Positions 16,097-23,525 of a DNA stretch of 64,000 bases are shown one piece after another. How positions within the stretch are numbered: the first letter of the stretch is position 1; every line of letters starts with the position of its first letter. The position numbers and the translations under genes were made by a program. The notes below the pieces were generated by a model. That model did not search any database and was not told the origin of the DNA. It worked only from the letters and a program-made list of their open reading frames with translations. The stretch is from Streptomyces sp. BA2 (GTDB lineage Bacteria > Actinomycetota > Actinomycetes > Streptomycetales > Streptomycetaceae): the NCBI RefSeq assembly GCF_009769735.1, contig NZ_WSRO01000002.1:6088001-6152000 (forward strand), read 5' to 3'.

Positions 16097-16567
16097 GGGC
16101 ACGCTCCTTTGACGGAGGCCGCCGGCGACGGTTGGAACTACCCGGAATGGGGACGTCCTGCTGAGGGTGTTTGGCACGTCCACAAAGCGGGGAGCACCGC
16201 ACCATCGCGGTGGCAGCTTCGCTACTGACTCAGATCAGAGAACTCAGAGAGATCAGGTGGAAACGAAGTGCTCTTCCGTCGCACGCGAGCACGGGGAGTA
16301 CAGGCGCACAGTGGCAGCTACAGGGCTGCGTGAGGTGTCAGACGGAAGAACGGGTGGTACTGCACGGTCGACTTCGATCCATGGCAGCCCCACCTCCTCC
16401 GGCCGGTCCCCCGTAGGGGAAGTCCCAAGCGCGTAGCGCGCGAAGTCATCTGCCCGGGCTTGAAAGCGCGCTCTGCGTGCTGCCCGGAACCAGCGGCCAA
16501 CACTATCAGCCGACTGAAGAGTCAAGCCCCGCCTTTACCCACCCCTGACGAGTTCTATGCTCGCGTC
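16097..16567. other. 471-bp divergent intergenic region, corA to SUFU-domain gene
   Basis: Non-coding apart from short unconserved reading frames. It must contain the corA promoter and any magnesium-responsive leader, but I recognised no known riboswitch fold. The right end holds the leaderless promoter at 16534-16561. Confidence 0.4.
16534..16561 (+). promoter_or_regulatory. Leaderless-type promoter of SUFU-domain gene
   Basis: TTTACC (16534-16539), 16 bp, TATGCT (16556-16561). The -10 hexamer starts 12 bases before the ATG at 16568, so transcription would begin at or next to the start codon; no ribosome site is present. Confidence 0.5.
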
Positions 16568-17152
16568 ATGGCTGATGTTCTTGCTCTGGTCGAAGCCCGT
16601 CTCCGCACTGGCCTCGGTGAACCGGACGCCCGCGCCGCGGTGACCTTCCTCGGCACCGACCGCGTCGAAGTGCTGCGTTTCACGGACGGGGACGTGGTCA
16701 GATACGCCACCCTCGGCATGTCCGCCCAGCCGATGGCCGACCCCACCGCTCCGCTGGCCGACCCGGTGAAGGGCCCGCGCGCGGAGCTGATCCTCTCGGT
16801 GCGGGGCGGCGTCGCCGACACGGACAAGGTGCTGCGCCCGCTCGCCGTACTGGCCGCGTCGCCGCAGGTCGAGGGTCTGATCGTGGCCCCCGGCGCCTCG
16901 CTCGACGTGGGTGAACCGCTGTGGCCCGGCGCGCAGTTCACGTCGGTTCTTGTCGCGGAGCCGGGCGGGTTGGTGGAGGACCTGGAGCTCGACGAGCCGA
17001 TGGAGTCCGTACGGTTCCTGCCGCTGCTGCCCATGACGCCGAACGAGGGCGCGTGGAAGCGGGTGCACGGCGCGCAGGCCCTCCAGGAGCGCTGGCTGAA
17101 CAGCGGAACGGATCTGCGCGATCCGCTGCGCAAGTCCGTGTCCCTGGATTGA
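16568..17152 (+). CDS. Suppressor-of-fused (SUFU) domain protein
   Basis: A 194-residue cytosolic protein with the bacterial SUFU-domain layout: VLRFTDGDVVRYATLGMSAQ near residue 38, then RAELILSVRGG near residue 75 and FLPLLPMTPNEGAWKR near residue 150. The family occurs widely in bacteria, sometimes as immunity proteins for polymorphic toxins. No toxin gene is adjacent, so a housekeeping role is equally possible. The ATG at 16568 is favoured over an upstream start by conservation of MADVLALVEAR and by the leaderless promoter. Confidence 0.82.
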   Translation: MADVLALVEARLRTGLGEPDARAAVTFLGTDRVEVLRFTDGDVVRYATLGMSAQPMADPTAPLADPVKGPRAELILSVRGGVADTDKVLRPLAVLAASPQVEGLIVAPGASLDVGEPLWPGAQFTSVLVAEPGGLVEDLELDEPMESVRFLPLLPMTPNEGAWKRVHGAQALQERWLNSGTDLRDPLRKSVSLD

Positions 17153-17170
17153 GTTCCCTTACGCAGGGCC

Positions 17171-18433
17171 TCAGTTGGCGAAGACGGTGACGCTGTCCTC
17201 CGTGGCGTGCTTCGGTTCGAGCTCCTCGGCTTCGTGGGTGAGGGAGTCCTTGCGGGCCCAGACCACGACCGCGCCGAGCACCGCCGTGACGGCCGCGACC
17301 ACGAAGGGGATGTGGATGTCGCTCCACTCCTCGATCTTCGGCGCGAAGAACGGGGCGGCGGCCGCCGCGAACCACCGGACGAAGTTGTAGCCGGCGCTGG
17401 CCACCGGGCGCGGCGCGTCCGATACGCCGAGCGCGAGCTCGGTGTAGACGGTGTTGTTCACGCCGATGAAGGCGCCGGACAGGATCGTGCAGACGATGGC
17501 CGTGGCGTGGTTCCCGTACCCGAGCACCAGCACGTCCGCCGCGAGCAGCACGAGCGAACCGCCGAGCACCTTCAGCGAGCCGAACCTCGCCTGCAGCCGC
17601 GGGGCCACGAGCACCGAGAAGACCGCGAGCAGCAGACCCCAGGCGAAGAAGATGGCGCCCGACTTGTACGGGGTCATGTTCAGGACGAACGGTGTGAAGG
17701 CCAGGACCGTGAAGAACGTGTAGTTGTAGAAGAAGGCGGAGGCGGCGGCCGAGGCGAGCCCGCCGTGGCCGAGGGCCTTGATCGGCGCGAGCAGGGACGT
17801 CTTCCGCGCGGGCTTCGGCTGTTCCTTCAGGAACGCGGTGATGCAGAGGAAGCCGACCGCCATCAGGGCCGCGGTGCCGAAGAACGGGTAGCGCCAGCTC
17901 GCGTTGCCGAGTACCGCGCCGAGCAGCGGCCCGCACGCCATGCCGAGGCCGAGCGCCGACTCGTAGAGCAGGATCGCGGCGGCGCTGCCTCCGGCCGCCG
18001 CGCCGACGATGACCGCGAGGGCGGTCGACACGAAGAGCGCGTTGCCGAGCCCCCATCCCGCGCGGAACCCGACGAGCTCGCCGACCGAACCCGAGGTGCC
18101 CGCGAGCCCGGCGAAGACCACGACGAGCGCGAGGCCGAGCAGCAGGGTCTTCTTGCCGCCGATCCGGCTGGAGACGAAGCCGGTCACCAGCATCGCGACG
18201 GCGGTGATCAGGAAGTACGAGGTGAAGAGCAGGGAGACCTGGCTGGCGGAGGCGTCCAGGCCCTTGGCGATGGAGGGGAGGATCGGGTCGACGAGCCCGA
18301 TGCCCATGAAGGCGACGACGGAGGCGCCGGCGGTGGCCCAGACGGCCTTCGGCTGGCGCAGGAGACTGGTGGCTCCGGTCGCTCCCTCATCGAACGGATC
18401 CCCTTCCGCGGGCCCTCCTGTGCTGCTGTTCAT
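17171..18433 (-). CDS. MFS transporter (drug:H+ antiporter type)
   Basis: A 420-residue major facilitator with about 12 predicted helices. The loop 2-3 signature appears as GFVSSRIGGKKTLLLG near residue 90, and helix 1 carries VAFMGIGLVDPILPSIA, as in bacterial multidrug/sugar efflux pumps. Substrate is unknown. Upstream lie a promoter with a MarR-type operator and three 12-bp repeats, suggesting ligand-controlled efflux, although no marR gene is in the window. It converges on the SUFU-domain gene. Confidence 0.88.
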   Translation of the reverse strand: MNSSTGGPAEGDPFDEGATGATSLLRQPKAVWATAGASVVAFMGIGLVDPILPSIAKGLDASASQVSLLFTSYFLITAVAMLVTGFVSSRIGGKKTLLLGLALVVVFAGLAGTSGSVGELVGFRAGWGLGNALFVSTALAVIVGAAAGGSAAAILLYESALGLGMACGPLLGAVLGNASWRYPFFGTAALMAVGFLCITAFLKEQPKPARKTSLLAPIKALGHGGLASAAASAFFYNYTFFTVLAFTPFVLNMTPYKSGAIFFAWGLLLAVFSVLVAPRLQARFGSLKVLGGSLVLLAADVLVLGYGNHATAIVCTILSGAFIGVNNTVYTELALGVSDAPRPVASAGYNFVRWFAAAAAPFFAPKIEEWSDIHIPFVVAAVTAVLGAVVVWARKDSLTHEAEELEPKHATEDSVTVFAN

Positions 18434-18451
18434 GCCTGCTCCTTAGCGGCG

Positions 18452-18487
18452 TCCGTAGTGACTTCCGTAGTGACTTCCGAAGCGACT
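18452..18487. repeat. Three tandem 12-bp repeats in MFS leader
   Basis: TCCGTAGTGACT occurs at 18452-18463 and 18464-18475, then TCCGAAGCGACT at 18476-18487. The array lies between the MFS promoter and its start codon, in the untranslated leader. Confidence 0.8.
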
Positions 18488-18512
18488 TCGTCGAGATCGT
18501 TGGCGTATGCAC

Positions 18513-18541
18513 ATATTAGTTAGTCAAGCTAAAAGGTGCAA
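18513..18541 (-). promoter_or_regulatory. MFS promoter with overlapping MarR-type operator
   Basis: On the minus strand TTGCAC (complement of 18536-18541), 17 bp, TAATAT (complement of 18513-18518) form a near-consensus promoter. The dyad TTAGTTAGTCAAGCTAA (18516-18532) covers the spacer and overlaps the -10. TTAG-N9-CTAA dyads are typical MarR-family sites, so repression by occlusion is likely. Confidence 0.6.
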
Positions 18542-18628
18542 GCTACATCTAGTTTCCCCTGGTGACAGGGCCACCGGACGGGTGATCGTCCTTGACGGGG
18601 CGACGACCGGGGAGGACCGTTGGTCGCT

Positions 18629-19270
18629 ATGAGGGGCGAACCCAGTTGCCCGAAGTGTGGTGGCCGGGTCAGGGCTCCCGGTCTCTTTGCCGACTCCTGG
18701 CAGTGCGATGTGCACGGGACGGTGCATCCGCTGCAACCTGTGATCCCGCCCAGCGTCGAGGCCCTCCAAGTCGTGGTGCATCGCGCTCAGGTGCCGGTGT
18801 GGATGCCGTGGCCGCTGCCGGTCGGCTGGCTGTTCACGGGCGTGGCCTGCGCGGGCGACGACCGCAGCGGCGGCCGTGCGACCGCCGTGGCCTGCTCGGG
18901 GCCCGCGCCGCTCGGCGGCATGGGTGAGCTGGTCCTGGTCGCCGAGGAGCTCGGCGTCGGTCTCGGCGCGCGGTACGCGGGCATCGACGGCCCGGACCCC
19001 GGCCCGTATCTGAACGTGGAGAAGCCGCCGCAGGCCAAGCTCCTCGCCGCGGGCAGGCCGACCCCTATGTGGCACGTGGCGGGCACGCCGGACGACCGCG
19101 CGGTCTTCGCGGGCGAGGCACGCGGCCTGTGGCTGTGGGCGATCGCGTGGCCGGAGCAGTCGGGACTTCTGATGTACGACGAGCTGGTGCTCACAGACCT
19201 GCGGGACGCGGGGGCAGAGGTGGACCTGCTGCCGTGCGGGGCGCTTTCGCCGCGGATTCTTATGCTGTGA
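18629..19270 (+). CDS. Conserved streptomycete protein, DUF6758-type, zinc-ribbon-like start
   Basis: A 213-residue protein that begins MRGEPSCPKCGG, a C-x2-C knuckle followed by Cys and His in WQCDVHGTVHPLQ. That gives a plausible single zinc site near the N-terminus. The rest is a soluble domain with WMPWPLPVGWLFTGVACAGD near residue 55 and PMWHVAGTPDDRAV near residue 147. I believe it is the family labelled DUF6758; function is unknown. The ATG at 18629 starts the conserved region; TTG at 18620 is an alternative but sits too close to GGAGG. Confidence 0.75.
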   Translation: MRGEPSCPKCGGRVRAPGLFADSWQCDVHGTVHPLQPVIPPSVEALQVVVHRAQVPVWMPWPLPVGWLFTGVACAGDDRSGGRATAVACSGPAPLGGMGELVLVAEELGVGLGARYAGIDGPDPGPYLNVEKPPQAKLLAAGRPTPMWHVAGTPDDRAVFAGEARGLWLWAIAWPEQSGLLMYDELVLTDLRDAGAEVDLLPCGALSPRILML

Positions 19271-19360
19271 GGGAGTTGCCGCTGCCGAGGGGTCCGCTGC
19301 CGGTGCCGTGAGGGGGGTCTCCTCTGTGGCGTCCGGTGGAACGTTCGAGTCCCGTTATCC

Positions 19361-19398
19361 TTGAGCGTCCCCTCGTCATCTTTGAGCGTCCCCTCGTC
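19361..19398 (+). repeat. Direct repeat upstream of PHP gene
   Basis: TTGAGCGTCCCCTCGTC occurs at 19361-19377 and 19382-19398, a 21-bp period. The block ends 28 bases before the PHP start and covers its likely promoter or leader. Confidence 0.75.
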
Positions 19399-19426
19399 CG
19401 CCCCGTCAGAGCCTGGAGTCCGCGTC

Positions 19427-20293
19427 GTGCGCATCGACCTGCACACCCACTCCACCGCTTCCGACGGCACGGACACCCCGGCGCAGTTGGTGCGCAACGC
19501 TGCCGCCGCCGGCCTCGACGTCGTCGCGCTCACGGACCACGACACCACCCGCGGGTACGCGGAAGCCGTCGCGGCCCTCCCCGCAGGCCTCACCCTCGTC
19601 ACGGGCGCCGAACTCTCCTGCCGCCTCGACGGCGTGGGTCTGCACATGCTGGCCTACCTCTTCGACCCCGACGAGCCCGAACTCGCCCGTGAGCGCGAGC
19701 TCGTGCGCGACGACCGGGTGCCCCGCGCCAAGACGATGGTCGGCAAGCTCCAGGAGCTCGGCGTCCCGGTCACCTGGGAGCAGGTCGCGCGCATCGCGGG
19801 CGACGGCTCGGTCGGCCGCCCGCACATCGCCGAGGCCCTGGTGGAACTGGGCGTCGTGCCCACCGTCTCCGACGCCTTCACGCCCGACTGGCTCGCCGAC
19901 GGCGGCCGCGCGTACGCCGCGAAGCACGAACTGGACCCCTTCGACGCGATCCGCCTGGTCAAGGCCGCGGGCGGCGTCACCGTCTTCGCGCACCCCGCGG
20001 CCGTCAAGCGCGGCCAAGTGGTGCCCGAGGCCGCGATAGCGGCGCTGGCCGCCGCCGGTCTCGACGGCGTAGAGGCGGACCACATGGACCACGACCCGGC
20101 CACCCGCACCCGGCTGCACGGCCTCGCCGCGGACCTCGGTCTGCTGGCCACGGGGTCGAGCGACTACCACGGCAGCCGCAAGACCTGTGTGCTCGGCGAG
20201 TTCACCACCGACCCCGAGATCTACGGGGAGATCACGCGCCGGGCGACCGGAGCGTTCCCGGTGCCGGGCGCGGGCGGACGCCCCACCGCGTAA
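19427..20293 (+). CDS. PHP-domain metal-dependent phosphoesterase
   Basis: A 288-residue PHP-family enzyme. The N-terminal motif RIDLHTHSTASDGTD supplies the first metal-binding HxH, ALTDHDTTRG the second cluster, and FAHP and SSDYHG later ligands. Relatives hydrolyse nucleoside 3',5'-bisphosphates or 5'-phosphorylated short oligonucleotides (RNase AM/TrpH type). The GTG at 19427 has GGAG eight bases upstream and begins the family sequence; a start 22 codons earlier reads through the 21-bp direct repeat and is unlikely. Confidence 0.9.
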   Translation: MRIDLHTHSTASDGTDTPAQLVRNAAAAGLDVVALTDHDTTRGYAEAVAALPAGLTLVTGAELSCRLDGVGLHMLAYLFDPDEPELARERELVRDDRVPRAKTMVGKLQELGVPVTWEQVARIAGDGSVGRPHIAEALVELGVVPTVSDAFTPDWLADGGRAYAAKHELDPFDAIRLVKAAGGVTVFAHPAAVKRGQVVPEAAIAALAAAGLDGVEADHMDHDPATRTRLHGLAADLGLLATGSSDYHGSRKTCVLGEFTTDPEIYGEITRRATGAFPVPGAGGRPTA

Positions 20294-20368
20294 CGCGGTT
20301 CCGCCCTACCCTTTCCGCCGCCCCCGCGCGGCATGTTCGTACGCTCACTTCACTGCAAGGCCATCACT

Positions 20369-20974
20369 GTGTTCGACGTCGCCGTCTTCGGATCCCTCTT
20401 TCTCACCCTTTTTGTGATCATGGATCCCCCTGGGATCACCCCGATCTTCCTCGGACTCACCTCAGGCCGCCCGGCCAAGGTGCAGCGGAAGATGGCCTTC
20501 CAGGCCGTGTGCGTCGCCTTCGGCGTGATCGCGGTCTTCGGGGTCCTGGGCCATCAGATCCTCGACTACCTGCATGTCTCCGTCCCCGCGCTGATGATCG
20601 CGGGCGGTCTGCTGCTCCTGCTGATCGCGCTCGACCTGCTCACCGGCAAGACGGACGAGCCGAAGCAGACCAAGGACGTCAACGTCGCCCTCGTGCCGCT
20701 CGGCATGCCGCTGCTCGCCGGGCCCGGCGCGATCGTCTCCGTCATCCTGGCCGTCCAGGACGCCGACAGTCTCGGCACGCAGATCTCCGTGTGGGCGGCG
20801 ATCGTGGCGATGCACGTCGTGCTGTGGCTGGTGATGCGCTACTCGCTGCTGATCATCCGGGTCATCAAGGACGGCGGCGTGGTCCTGGTGACGCGGCTCG
20901 CGGGCATGATGCTCTCCGCGATCGCGGTGCAGCAGATCATCAACGGCGTGACGCAGGTGATCAACGGCGGCTAG
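20369..20974 (+). CDS. MarC family integral membrane protein
   Basis: A 201-residue MarC-type protein with six predicted membrane helices. Family motifs are visible: LFVIMDPPGITPIFLGLT in helix 1 and PLGMPLLAGPGAIVSVIL in the second half, matching the internal repeat of this family. MarC proteins were once linked to multiple antibiotic resistance, but their transport role is unproven. The GTG at 20369 is chosen because it starts the first helix; an ATG at 20333 would add 12 polar residues. It is followed by a strong terminator. Confidence 0.88.
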   Translation: MFDVAVFGSLFLTLFVIMDPPGITPIFLGLTSGRPAKVQRKMAFQAVCVAFGVIAVFGVLGHQILDYLHVSVPALMIAGGLLLLLIALDLLTGKTDEPKQTKDVNVALVPLGMPLLAGPGAIVSVILAVQDADSLGTQISVWAAIVAMHVVLWLVMRYSLLIIRVIKDGGVVLVTRLAGMMLSAIAVQQIINGVTQVINGG

Positions 20975-21009
20975 GGCGCCGGTGGTCCCGCGTGGACACC
21001 TGGCATGCC

Positions 21010-21044
21010 AAGGGCCCCCGTACCAAAGGTGTACGGGGGCCCTT
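21010..21044. terminator. Terminator after marC-family gene
   Basis: AAGGGCCCCCGTAC (21010-21023) pairs perfectly with GTACGGGGGCCCTT (21031-21044) around a seven-base loop. It can also serve the converging 50-residue ORF. Confidence 0.8.
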
Positions 21045-21068
21045 CAACCTGTCAGTGCAACCTGTGCG

Positions 21069-21221
21069 TTACGAGGCCGGGGATTCGGCCGGGCGGATAT
21101 AGATGCGCTGGCCGATCGCTGCGGCCTGCTGCACGATCCGATTGACGGAGGCGGCGTCTACGACGGTCCGGTCCACGGCGGCGCCGTCGACGTCGTCGAG
21201 TCGCATGATTTCGAAGCGCAT
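21069..21221 (-). CDS. Small conserved protein, 50 residues
   Basis: An ATG at 21221 preceded by GAAGGGAG opens a 50-residue frame that begins MRFEIMRLDDVDGAAVDRTV and ends IYIRPAESPAS. Codon bias is strongly coding (G/C in most third positions) and I recall the same short protein at this place in other Streptomyces. The mix of acidic start, helix (ASVNRIVQQAAAIGQ) and final strand suggests a small folded protein. Function unknown. It is divergent from the NYN-domain gene across an unusually AT-rich spacer. Confidence 0.72.
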   Translation of the reverse strand: MRFEIMRLDDVDGAAVDRTVVDAASVNRIVQQAAAIGQRIYIRPAESPAS

Positions 21222-21431
21222 AGGGCTTCTCCCTTCGTCTGGTCATCCTCCTGAAGGAGAACTACTGGAGTTGTGGACGCCGGGACAGCAGTGTCCGGCG
21301 TTCCATATGGGTAGAACGAGTTGCCCCCAGCAAACATTCCCTACGCTAAAGAAATTTTTCGACAGACTAATTACTCACGAGTAGCGAGACCGGTTGTGTT
21401 CGCTGCGTGACCAACGGGACAATGAGCCCCA

Positions 21432-22340
21432 ATGAACGACGAGATCGAGATCAGCGCCCAGATCAGTGCCCAGCTGGAGCGCGCCAACGGGCTCCTCGAG
21501 CGCATGCTCGCCGAGGTGGCGAAGACGCCGTCCACGCACGCGATCTTCGTCGACGCCGGGTATGTGTACGCGGCGGCGGGACGGCTCGCGGTCGGCACGG
21601 AGGACCGGCGCGCCTTCGACCTGGACGCGGAGGGGCTGATCGAGGCGTTCATCGACAAGGCGCGCACGATCTTCGCGGACAGCCGTCTGCTGCGCGTCTA
21701 CTGGTACGACGGTGCGCGGCGCCGCATCCACACGGTGGAGCAGCAGTCGATCGCGGAGCTCCCCGACGTCAAGGTCCGCCTGGGCAACCTCAACGCGAAC
21801 AACCAGCAGAAGGGCGTGGATTCCCTCATCCGGACGGATCTGGAGTCACTCGCCCGGCACCGCGCGATCAGCGACGCGGCTCTGATCGGGGGCGACGAGG
21901 ACCTCGTCTCGGCGGTCGAGGCGGCGCAGGGGTACGGCGCGCGGGTGCATCTGTGGGGCATCGAGGCGAGCGAGGGCCGCAATCAGGCGGAGCCGCTGCT
22001 GTGGGAGGTCGACAGCCAGCGCACGTTCGACCTCGACTTCTTCAAGCCGTACGTGTCCCGGCGCAGCGCCGCGGCGACGTACGAGACGGCGGGCACGCCG
22101 CGGCCCTCCCGCGAGGACGTGCGGTTCGTGGGCGCGCAGATCGCCGCGAAGTGGCTGGCCGCGCGGGGGAGCAGGGCGCTGGTGGACCTGCTGCCCGGCC
22201 ATCCGTACCTGCCGGGGTCCGTCGACCAGGAGCTCCTGGTGGAGGCCGAGAAGCTGCTCGCGTACTCGCTGCGGGGGCAGTCGGACCTGAGGCGGGCGCT
22301 GCGGGACGGCTTCTGGGAGCACTTGCAGACGCAGTACTAG
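21432..22340 (+). CDS. NYN-domain (PIN-like) nuclease
   Basis: A 302-residue protein with an NYN domain of the PIN-like ribonuclease superfamily. The acidic metal-binding residues are in place: FVDAGYVYAAAG near residue 39, KGVDSLIRTDL near residue 127 and LIGGDEDLVSAVE near residue 152. A C-terminal helical domain of about 80 residues follows. It is predicted to cut RNA, perhaps structured or tRNA-like substrates. No toxin-antitoxin partner is adjacent except the 50-residue divergent ORF, which does not resemble a known antitoxin. Confidence 0.88.
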   Translation: MNDEIEISAQISAQLERANGLLERMLAEVAKTPSTHAIFVDAGYVYAAAGRLAVGTEDRRAFDLDAEGLIEAFIDKARTIFADSRLLRVYWYDGARRRIHTVEQQSIAELPDVKVRLGNLNANNQQKGVDSLIRTDLESLARHRAISDAALIGGDEDLVSAVEAAQGYGARVHLWGIEASEGRNQAEPLLWEVDSQRTFDLDFFKPYVSRRSAAATYETAGTPRPSREDVRFVGAQIAAKWLAARGSRALVDLLPGHPYLPGSVDQELLVEAEKLLAYSLRGQSDLRRALRDGFWEHLQTQY

Positions 22341-22356
22341 CGGCTTAGGCCTAGGC

Positions 22357-23235
22357 CTAAGCCTGGTCGTCGCTGCCGTTGTGCTGGTCCCAGAAGGCGA
22401 TGAGGGCGGCGGCGGTCTCCGCGGGGCGGTCGGTGTTGGGGGAGTGCTCCGCACCCGCGATGACCGTGCGGTGGGCCCGCAGCCGCTCGGCCATCTCGTC
22501 GAGCCAGGGGATGGGCCAGGTGTCGTCGCGCTCGCCGGAGATGACGTGCTTGGGCAGAGGCGTCGCGGCGAGCTCCGTGACGCGGTCGGGCTCGACGCAG
22601 AGCTGCTTGCCGGTGGCGATGAGCTGGGCGGGACTGTGCCGCAGCCAGCGCCGGCGCAGGACCTCGCCGTCGAGGTCGGCCTCCTCCGGCGGATCCATGG
22701 CCTGGATGGCCGCCCAGGCCTCGGCCATGGACAGGACGCCGAGCGCGTCCGTCAGCATCTTGGCGCGGGCCTGCTGGGAGGGTGCGATCTGGGCCGGGCC
22801 TGACGCCATCAGGGTGAGCGAGGCAAAGGTGCCCGCGGGGGTGCGGAGGGTGGCGGCGCGGAGGACGGCGGCGCGAGCGATGAGCCCTCCGAGGGAGTGC
22901 CCGAGGAGGTGCGGCGTGCCACCGACGGCGTCGGCCTGGGCGAGGACGTCCTGGGCCAACTCGTCCTGCCTGTAAGGGAATTCGTCGTCGGCTGGGCCTG
23001 GGGTCTCGTACTGCCCCCGGCCGTCTACGGAGACGGCTCGGTACCCGGCATCGGCGATGGGCCTGAGCAGGGCGATGAAGTCCTCCTTGCTCCCGGTGAA
23101 TCCGGGGAGCAGCAGGACGGTGCCCTTGGCCTCGCCGGCCGGGCGGGCATCCAGGGTGGCGAAGCTGCCGCGCACGGTCTGGAGAAGCCGCGCGTCGACG
23201 CCGGGGGGCGGGGTGAAGGTCGGGGGCCTGCTCAT
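22357..23235 (-). CDS. Alpha/beta hydrolase
   Basis: A 292-residue serine hydrolase. The nucleophile elbow is GHSLGG near residue 112, the oxyanion region LLLPGFTGSKEDF near residue 40, and the catalytic His is likely in GAEHSPNTDRPAE near residue 260 (tail GSDDQA). It resembles lysophospholipase or proline-iminopeptidase types; the substrate cannot be read from the sequence. It converges closely on the NYN nuclease gene (16-base gap). Confidence 0.86.
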   Translation of the reverse strand: MSRPPTFTPPPGVDARLLQTVRGSFATLDARPAGEAKGTVLLLPGFTGSKEDFIALLRPIADAGYRAVSVDGRGQYETPGPADDEFPYRQDELAQDVLAQADAVGGTPHLLGHSLGGLIARAAVLRAATLRTPAGTFASLTLMASGPAQIAPSQQARAKMLTDALGVLSMAEAWAAIQAMDPPEEADLDGEVLRRRWLRHSPAQLIATGKQLCVEPDRVTELAATPLPKHVISGERDDTWPIPWLDEMAERLRAHRTVIAGAEHSPNTDRPAETAAALIAFWDQHNGSDDQA

Positions 23236-23525
23236 GCCTTGAGGCTAGCTGCCGGCTTGGCGGGCAGCCCCGCCCACCCGCCCGTTTGCCCGGCAGTCGC
23301 GGAGTGATCGGGGCCTCCCGGCCCGCTTGATCGGTTGTTCTGCCGCTGCGGGGTATCGGGTGGGAGGGTGGGAGAGATCCGGCGCGCAGCGCCGGTACTG
23401 GAGGCCGGGCGCGGGCCGTAACTCGCGGGCGGTGGCGTGGAGTTGAAGGGGGGGGAGCGGCACGGCGAAGGCCCGGCACCCCCGCAGGGGGCCGGGCCTC
23501 AGGCGTTGAAACTCAGCGGAGCGCC

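Noticed and set aside
16167..16436. Small plus-strand frames in the corA upstream region
   Set aside because: No ribosome site, weak coding bias and several mutually overlapping frames; treated as non-coding leader.
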